This document shows positions 59,509 through 64,000 of a stretch of 64,000 bases of DNA, piece after piece (positions within the stretch are counted from its first letter, which is position 1; each line of letters begins with the position of its first letter). Under the pieces are notes generated by a model that did no database searches, had not been told where the DNA came from, and saw only the letters and a program-made list of their open reading frames with translations. Source of the DNA: Lachnospiraceae bacterium (lineage in GTDB: Bacteria > Bacillota > Clostridia > Lachnospirales > Lachnospiraceae); assembly GCA_029006155.1 (NCBI GenBank), contig JAQXGF010000027.1, positions 1 through 64,000 of the forward strand, given 5' to 3'. Both the position numbers and the translations under genes were made by a program.

Positions 59509-61848
59509 ATGAATACTGTTCTACCAAAGAGTGAAATGTCAGAAGAAGATGTTAAATTGCAGTATATCACTCCGGCGATTACTTCTAAATGGGATAGAGG
59601 TAAGATTACCATGGAGACACAGGTTACAGATGGTAAAATCAACTTGAAGGGGAATTTTGTATTCCGTGAAAAACCGAAGCGTGCAGATTATATTTTATAT
59701 CTGAATGCAAACAATCCGATTGCCATTATTGAAGCAAAAGACAATAAGCACAGTATTTCTCATGGTTTGCAGCAGGCTATGGCCTATGCCAAGATGCTTG
59801 ATCTTCCGTTTGCATATAGCTCGAATGGAGATGGTTTTGCAGAGCATGATTTTGTTACGGGGAAAGAACGCCAATTTAAACTGGATGAATTTCCAACGGA
59901 GGTAGAGCTGATTACCCGCTTTAAGGAAGAGTCTGGGATGACACCAACACAAGAAGCGATAATTGAACAGCCTTATTACAGTAGTCAAAATACATATCCA
60001 CCTCGTTATTATCAAAGAATTGCCATTAACCGAACCGTAGATGCTATTGCAAAAGGACAGAATCGCCTGTTGCTTGTTATGGCCACCGGTACAGGAAAAA
60101 CTTACACGGCGTTCCAGATCGTTTATCGTATGCTACAAAGCGGATTAAAGCGCAAGATTTTGTATCTTGCTGACCGTAATATTCTTGTGGATCAGTCTAT
60201 TCAGCAGGACTTTGCTCCGTTAGAAAAAGTGATTCACAAGATCAATGTGTCTAAAGATGATAAAAACACTATTACTTCTCATGAGGTATATTTCTCTCTG
60301 TATCAACAACTGGTTGGTGACGATGATAAGGAGCATTTCAGCGAGCTTTTTACATCGGATTTTTTTGATCTCATTATTGTAGATGAATGTCATCGCGGAT
60401 CTGCCAAGGAAGAGAGCCGTTGGCGCAGAATTTTAGAATATTTTAGTTCTGCCACTCAGATTGGTATGACTGCTACACCGAAGGAGACCAAGTATATTTC
60501 CAATCTAAGCTATTTTGGAGAACCTGTTTATATGTATAGCCTGAAAGAGGGCATTGAAGATGGTTTTCTTGCACCGTTTAAGGTTATCAATATTATGACA
60601 GATATTGGAGAAGGATGGAGACCACGTAAGGGACAGAGAGATATTTATGGCAATGAAATAGAAGATCGCATTTATACCAACAGCGATTATGATTACAATA
60701 TTATCATTGAGGATCGCATTCAGCAGGTGGCAGCCGAAACCACCCGTTATCTGAAAAGTACAGATAGAATGGCAAAAACCATTGTGTTTTGTGCGACGGA
60801 AGATGCGGCTGAGCGTATGCGTCAGGCATTGGTCAATCTGAATTCCGATATGGTAAAAGAAAATCCGGATTATGTTGTACGTATTACTGGCAGTGATGAT
60901 TATGGTAAAAAGAAATTGGACTATTTTATTTCTGTTTCTGCACCATATCCTGTTATTGCGACTACATCTAAACTCTTATCTACGGGTGCAGACTGCAAGA
61001 TGACAAAGCTGATTGTTTTGGATGAAATGATTGGTTCTATGACAGAATTTAAACAAATTATCGGTCGTGGCACCAGACTGCGTGAAAAAGAAGGAAAAAC
61101 ACACTTTGTTGTTATGGATTTCCGCAATGTCACCAGATTGTTCGCTGATCCTGACTGGGACGGTCCAATTATGGTTGATCCTGGATTTATTTCGGGAGAA
61201 CATGCAACGCCACCAACTCCGGGGCCAGATGTTCCATCTGATCCGATTGTTCCACCGGGGCCGAAAAGTCCAAAGCCCATTGTCAGTCGTGATGGCTGTA
61301 AGGTGGAGATTATTCACAAAACAGTATCGGTATATGATGCAAATGGGAAATTGCTTCGTCAGGAAAGTATTGTGGACTATACAAAAGAAAATATCCGTGG
61401 AGAATATGCCTCTTTGGATAATTTCATTCGCCAATGGTCGAAGGAAGAGAAGAAAGAGAAAATCAGGGAGATGTTACTGGAGCGTGGCATTGACCTTGAA
61501 TTGATGAAATCAGAACAAGGTATGGAAGACGTAGATGATTTTGATTTTATCTGTCATGTAGCATTTGACAAGAAACCGTTGACTCGTAAAGAGCGGGCCA
61601 ACAATGTGAAGAAAAAAGATTTTCTCAGCAAATATAGCGGTATTGCAAGAGAAGTGCTGGAAAGTCTTCTTGATAAGTATATGAACACTGGAATTTATGA
61701 AATTGAAAAAACAGAGATTTTAAAACTCGATCCGTTTCAGAAACTCGGAAAACCTGCAAAGATTGCCGGATATTTTGGAGGAAAGGCTGGCTATATGCAG
61801 GCTGTTAAGGAACTTGAGAATGCGATTTACGCAGATGAAGCTGTATAA
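59509..61848 (+). CDS. hsdR: Type I restriction enzyme R subunit
   Basis: 779 residues. The nuclease domain has IAIIEAKD (Glu75, Lys77); the helicase motor has Walker A ATGTGKT (192-198) and Walker B DECH (292-295), and the later QIIGRGTRLRE is motif VI. A C-terminal domain like that of EcoEI R follows. It translocates and cuts DNA lacking methylation at the HsdS-defined site. The ATG at 59509 lies after GGAGGGAGGATG; an upstream in-frame ATG at 59404 would extend into the YhcG gene. Confidence 0.94.
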   Translation: MNTVLPKSEMSEEDVKLQYITPAITSKWDRGKITMETQVTDGKINLKGNFVFREKPKRADYILYLNANNPIAIIEAKDNKHSISHGLQQAMAYAKMLDLPFAYSSNGDGFAEHDFVTGKERQFKLDEFPTEVELITRFKEESGMTPTQEAIIEQPYYSSQNTYPPRYYQRIAINRTVDAIAKGQNRLLLVMATGTGKTYTAFQIVYRMLQSGLKRKILYLADRNILVDQSIQQDFAPLEKVIHKINVSKDDKNTITSHEVYFSLYQQLVGDDDKEHFSELFTSDFFDLIIVDECHRGSAKEESRWRRILEYFSSATQIGMTATPKETKYISNLSYFGEPVYMYSLKEGIEDGFLAPFKVINIMTDIGEGWRPRKGQRDIYGNEIEDRIYTNSDYDYNIIIEDRIQQVAAETTRYLKSTDRMAKTIVFCATEDAAERMRQALVNLNSDMVKENPDYVVRITGSDDYGKKKLDYFISVSAPYPVIATTSKLLSTGADCKMTKLIVLDEMIGSMTEFKQIIGRGTRLREKEGKTHFVVMDFRNVTRLFADPDWDGPIMVDPGFISGEHATPPTPGPDVPSDPIVPPGPKSPKPIVSRDGCKVEIIHKTVSVYDANGKLLRQESIVDYTKENIRGEYASLDNFIRQWSKEEKKEKIREMLLERGIDLELMKSEQGMEDVDDFDFICHVAFDKKPLTRKERANNVKKKDFLSKYSGIAREVLESLLDKYMNTGIYEIEKTEILKLDPFQKLGKPAKIAGYFGGKAGYMQAVKELENAIYADEAV

Positions 61849-61887
61849 GTTGCAAGAAAAAACAAAAAGATTAAGGTGGTATAGACC

Positions 61888-63411
61888 ATGAGTAATTTAT
61901 CAGGATTTGTAAAAAGACTTCGTGACATTATGCGAAATGATGCAGGTATCAATGGTGATGCCCAACGTATTGAACAGATTGCATGGATGCTTTTTTTGAA
62001 AGTGTATGATGCAAAAGAGCAAGATTGGGAATGGGATGACGAGGAGTATGTTTCTATTATTCCGGAAAAGTGTCGCTGGCAGAACTGGGCGGTTGATGAT
62101 CATACAGGAACTGCTTTGACGGGTGATAAACTGTTAAACTTTGTGAATAATACACTGTTTCCTGTATTAAAAGGAAATGATATCAAGGATACTACCGGAA
62201 AAATAACCATTCCGGGTGTCAAAGTTGATTCATCAACCCCAATAAAGAAAGCCATCGTGCAAACTACTTTTGCTGATGCGAATCAGTATATGAAAGATGG
62301 AGTTTTACTTCGTCAGGTTATCAATATTATAGATGACCTTGACCTCGGAGATTATGAGGAAAGTCATGCTTTTGGCGAGATTTATGAGACTATTTTGAAG
62401 GAATTGCAAAGTGCCGGTTCTTCCGGAGAATTTTATACACCTCGTGCAGTGACGGATTTTATGGCAAAGATGATTAATCCTCAGATTGGCGAACAGGTTG
62501 CAGATTTTGCCTGTGGCACCGGTGGTTTTCTTACAAGCTGGCTAAAAGAACTTTCTAAAAAAGTAAAGACGACGGAAGATCAGGAAGCTTATGATAATTC
62601 CATTTACGGCATTGAGAAAAAGCAGTTTCCTTATATGCTGTGTATCACTAATATGTTACTGCATGGTATGGATGTGCCGAAGATTTACCACGATAACTCT
62701 TTATTGAAAGATGTTCTTGATTATACTGTGGATGACCAGTTTGATGTTATTCTGATGAATCCGCCCTACGGTGGTAATGAGAAAACAGAAGTGAAAAATC
62801 ACTTTCCGGCAGATCTGGCGAGCAGCGAGACAGCTGATCTGTTTATGTCTGTTATTATGTATCGACTGAAAAAGAACGGTCGTGCAGCGGTTATTTTGCC
62901 GGATGGATTTCTGTTCGGCACAGATAATGCCAAAGTTGCTATTAAGAAAAAACTGCTTTCAGAATTTAACCTGCACACTGTAATTCGCATGCCGCACAGC
63001 GTATTTGCCCCGTACACATCCATTACTACCAATATTTTGTTTTTCGACCATACAAAGCCGACAGAAGAAACATGGTTCTATCGTTTGGATATGCCGGAAG
63101 GATATAAGAACTTTTCTAAGACTAAAGCAATGGAACTTAAACATTTTGAGCCAGCTATTGAGTGGTGGAATAACAGAGAAGAAATCAATGTAGATGGCTT
63201 TGACAAGGCAAAGAAATATACGGCAGAAGAGATCATTGCGAGAAATTATAATATCGACCTTTGCGGATACCCTCACGAGGAAGAAGAGATTCTGCCACCC
63301 AAGGAACTGATTCAACAGTATCAGGAAAAGAGAGCAAGCCTGAATGCAGATATAGATCGTATTTTGGCTCAGATTACGGAAATATTGGGAATTGATTTGG
63401 AGGAAGAATAA
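61888..63411 (+). CDS. hsdM: Type I restriction enzyme M subunit (N6-adenine methyltransferase)
   Basis: 507 residues. HsdM_N helical domain (about 1-150) is followed by the methyltransferase with FACGTGGFLTSW (SAM-binding, 207-218) and the catalytic NPPYGG (291-296). Length is normal. It modifies adenines in the HsdS target and protects the host. It starts 39 bp after hsdR and its stop overlaps the hsdS start (TAATG). Confidence 0.95.
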   Translation: MSNLSGFVKRLRDIMRNDAGINGDAQRIEQIAWMLFLKVYDAKEQDWEWDDEEYVSIIPEKCRWQNWAVDDHTGTALTGDKLLNFVNNTLFPVLKGNDIKDTTGKITIPGVKVDSSTPIKKAIVQTTFADANQYMKDGVLLRQVINIIDDLDLGDYEESHAFGEIYETILKELQSAGSSGEFYTPRAVTDFMAKMINPQIGEQVADFACGTGGFLTSWLKELSKKVKTTEDQEAYDNSIYGIEKKQFPYMLCITNMLLHGMDVPKIYHDNSLLKDVLDYTVDDQFDVILMNPPYGGNEKTEVKNHFPADLASSETADLFMSVIMYRLKKNGRAAVILPDGFLFGTDNAKVAIKKKLLSEFNLHTVIRMPHSVFAPYTSITTNILFFDHTKPTEETWFYRLDMPEGYKNFSKTKAMELKHFEPAIEWWNNREEINVDGFDKAKKYTAEEIIARNYNIDLCGYPHEEEEILPPKELIQQYQEKRASLNADIDRILAQITEILGIDLEEE

Positions 63412-64000
63412 TGACTGGACAACAGTTAAAAAATTCAATATTACAGATGGCTGTTCAGGGGAAGCTTGTTCCGCAAGACCCAAATGACGAACCGGCTTCT
63501 GTATTACTTGAGAGAATAAGAAAAGAAAAAGAACAGCTTATCAAAGATGGGAAAATTAAGAAGGAAAAGAACCCTTCTTATATCTTCCGTGGTGCCGATA
63601 ACCTGCCTTATGAGAAAGTCGGCAAGAATGAGCCTGTGTGCATTGCGGATGAGGTGCCGTTTGAGATTCCGGAGAGTTGGGAGTGGGTGAGAATAGGTAC
63701 TGTTTTTACATTACAGGCTGGTAAAAATATTAAAGCATCTGATATTTTTGAATCAAACTTTGATGGATCATATTTATGTTATGGCGGGAATGGCGTAAGG
63801 GGTTATGTAAAATCATATAATCGCGAAGGTACTTATCCGATTATCGGTCGTCAAGGAGCATTATGTGGAAATATAAAATATGCAAAAGGGAAATTCTATG
63901 CTACAGAACATGCTGTTTGTGTCGAAACCTTTGCCAAAACTAATGTTAAGTGGGCATGTGCTTTTTTAGAAGCGCTTAACCTAAATCAGTATGCAACTGC
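63411..64000 (+). CDS. hsdS: Type I restriction specificity subunit (truncated by window edge)
   Basis: The frame is open from the ATG at 63411 to the end of the window, giving 196 residues. It begins MTGQQLKNSILQMAVQGKLV, a typical HsdS start, with PFEIPESWEWVRIGTVF introducing the first target recognition domain and IIGRQGALCGNI within it. HsdS selects the DNA sequence for the enzyme. It overlaps hsdM by one base, so translation is coupled. Whether the second recognition domain or extra hsdS copies with inversion sites follow cannot be seen. Confidence 0.93.
   Translation, partial: MTGQQLKNSILQMAVQGKLVPQDPNDEPASVLLERIRKEKEQLIKDGKIKKEKNPSYIFRGADNLPYEKVGKNEPVCIADEVPFEIPESWEWVRIGTVFTLQAGKNIKASDIFESNFDGSYLCYGGNGVRGYVKSYNREGTYPIIGRQGALCGNIKYAKGKFYATEHAVCVETFAKTNVKWACAFLEALNLNQYAT

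Overview
The window reads as a chromosomal segment of a gut Clostridia bacterium, most likely Lachnospiraceae. The evidence is gene content (a SCIFF peptide with its radical SAM maturase next to a SecDF fusion, a pyrophosphate-dependent phosphofructokinase, the rimP-nusA-rnpM-ylxQ-infB operon), Gram-positive style AGGAGG ribosome binding sites, sigma-A promoters of the TTGACA/TATAAT type, and BspA-like leucine-rich and Big_2 surface proteins. The core is moderately GC-rich. Both ends are visibly AT-rich and carry accessory genes.

Layout. 1-1500: AT-rich accessory segment with a truncated gene, repeated promoter and terminator modules, a 36-bp inverted repeat and a Fic-fold gene whose motif lacks the catalytic His. 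1519-2340: BspA-like LRR protein on the minus strand. 2490-2690: an apparently stand-alone structured RNA with its own promoter and terminator. 2860-11632: a cobalamin riboswitch followed by three secreted proteins (DUF4430-type; LRR/CxxC/Big_2; an 1814-residue protein with two DUF4430-like domains), best explained as a surface system for binding corrinoids. 11788-23288: housekeeping and metabolism (larE, pfp, trxA with a ferredoxin-thioredoxin-reductase-like protein, citrate synthase, a MarR regulator, guaB, an amidase, an RNA methyltransferase, a MATE pump, tRNA-Gly). 23430-36090: fba, then the rimP-nusA-rnpM-ylxQ-infB-rbfA-nrnA-truB-ribF translation operon, rpsO, and pnp behind a long stem-loop leader.

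36142-45843: a Ser/Glu/Thr-rich SH3 lipoprotein, an M18 aminopeptidase, tyrA-aroA (minus strand), an EF-G paralogue with altered GTPase motifs, and an SGNH hydrolase. 46027-49909: SCIFF peptide, its maturase and SecDF, with a terminator-like hairpin between precursor and maturase. 50215-57072: sugar ABC transporter (binding protein plus two permeases), a cytoplasmic GH123-type beta-N-acetylgalactosaminidase and a RecJ-like exonuclease. 57225-57959: histidine phosphatase. 58183-64000: AT-rich defence island with a decayed fic remnant, a YhcG/DUF1016 nuclease and type I restriction genes hsdR, hsdM and hsdS, the last cut by the window edge.

All assignments come from reading translations and motifs by eye; no database search was run. 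The most novel-looking parts are the B12-riboswitch surface-protein locus, the orphan RNA that shares a 22-of-24-nt motif with that locus's leader, and the accessory region at the left edge.
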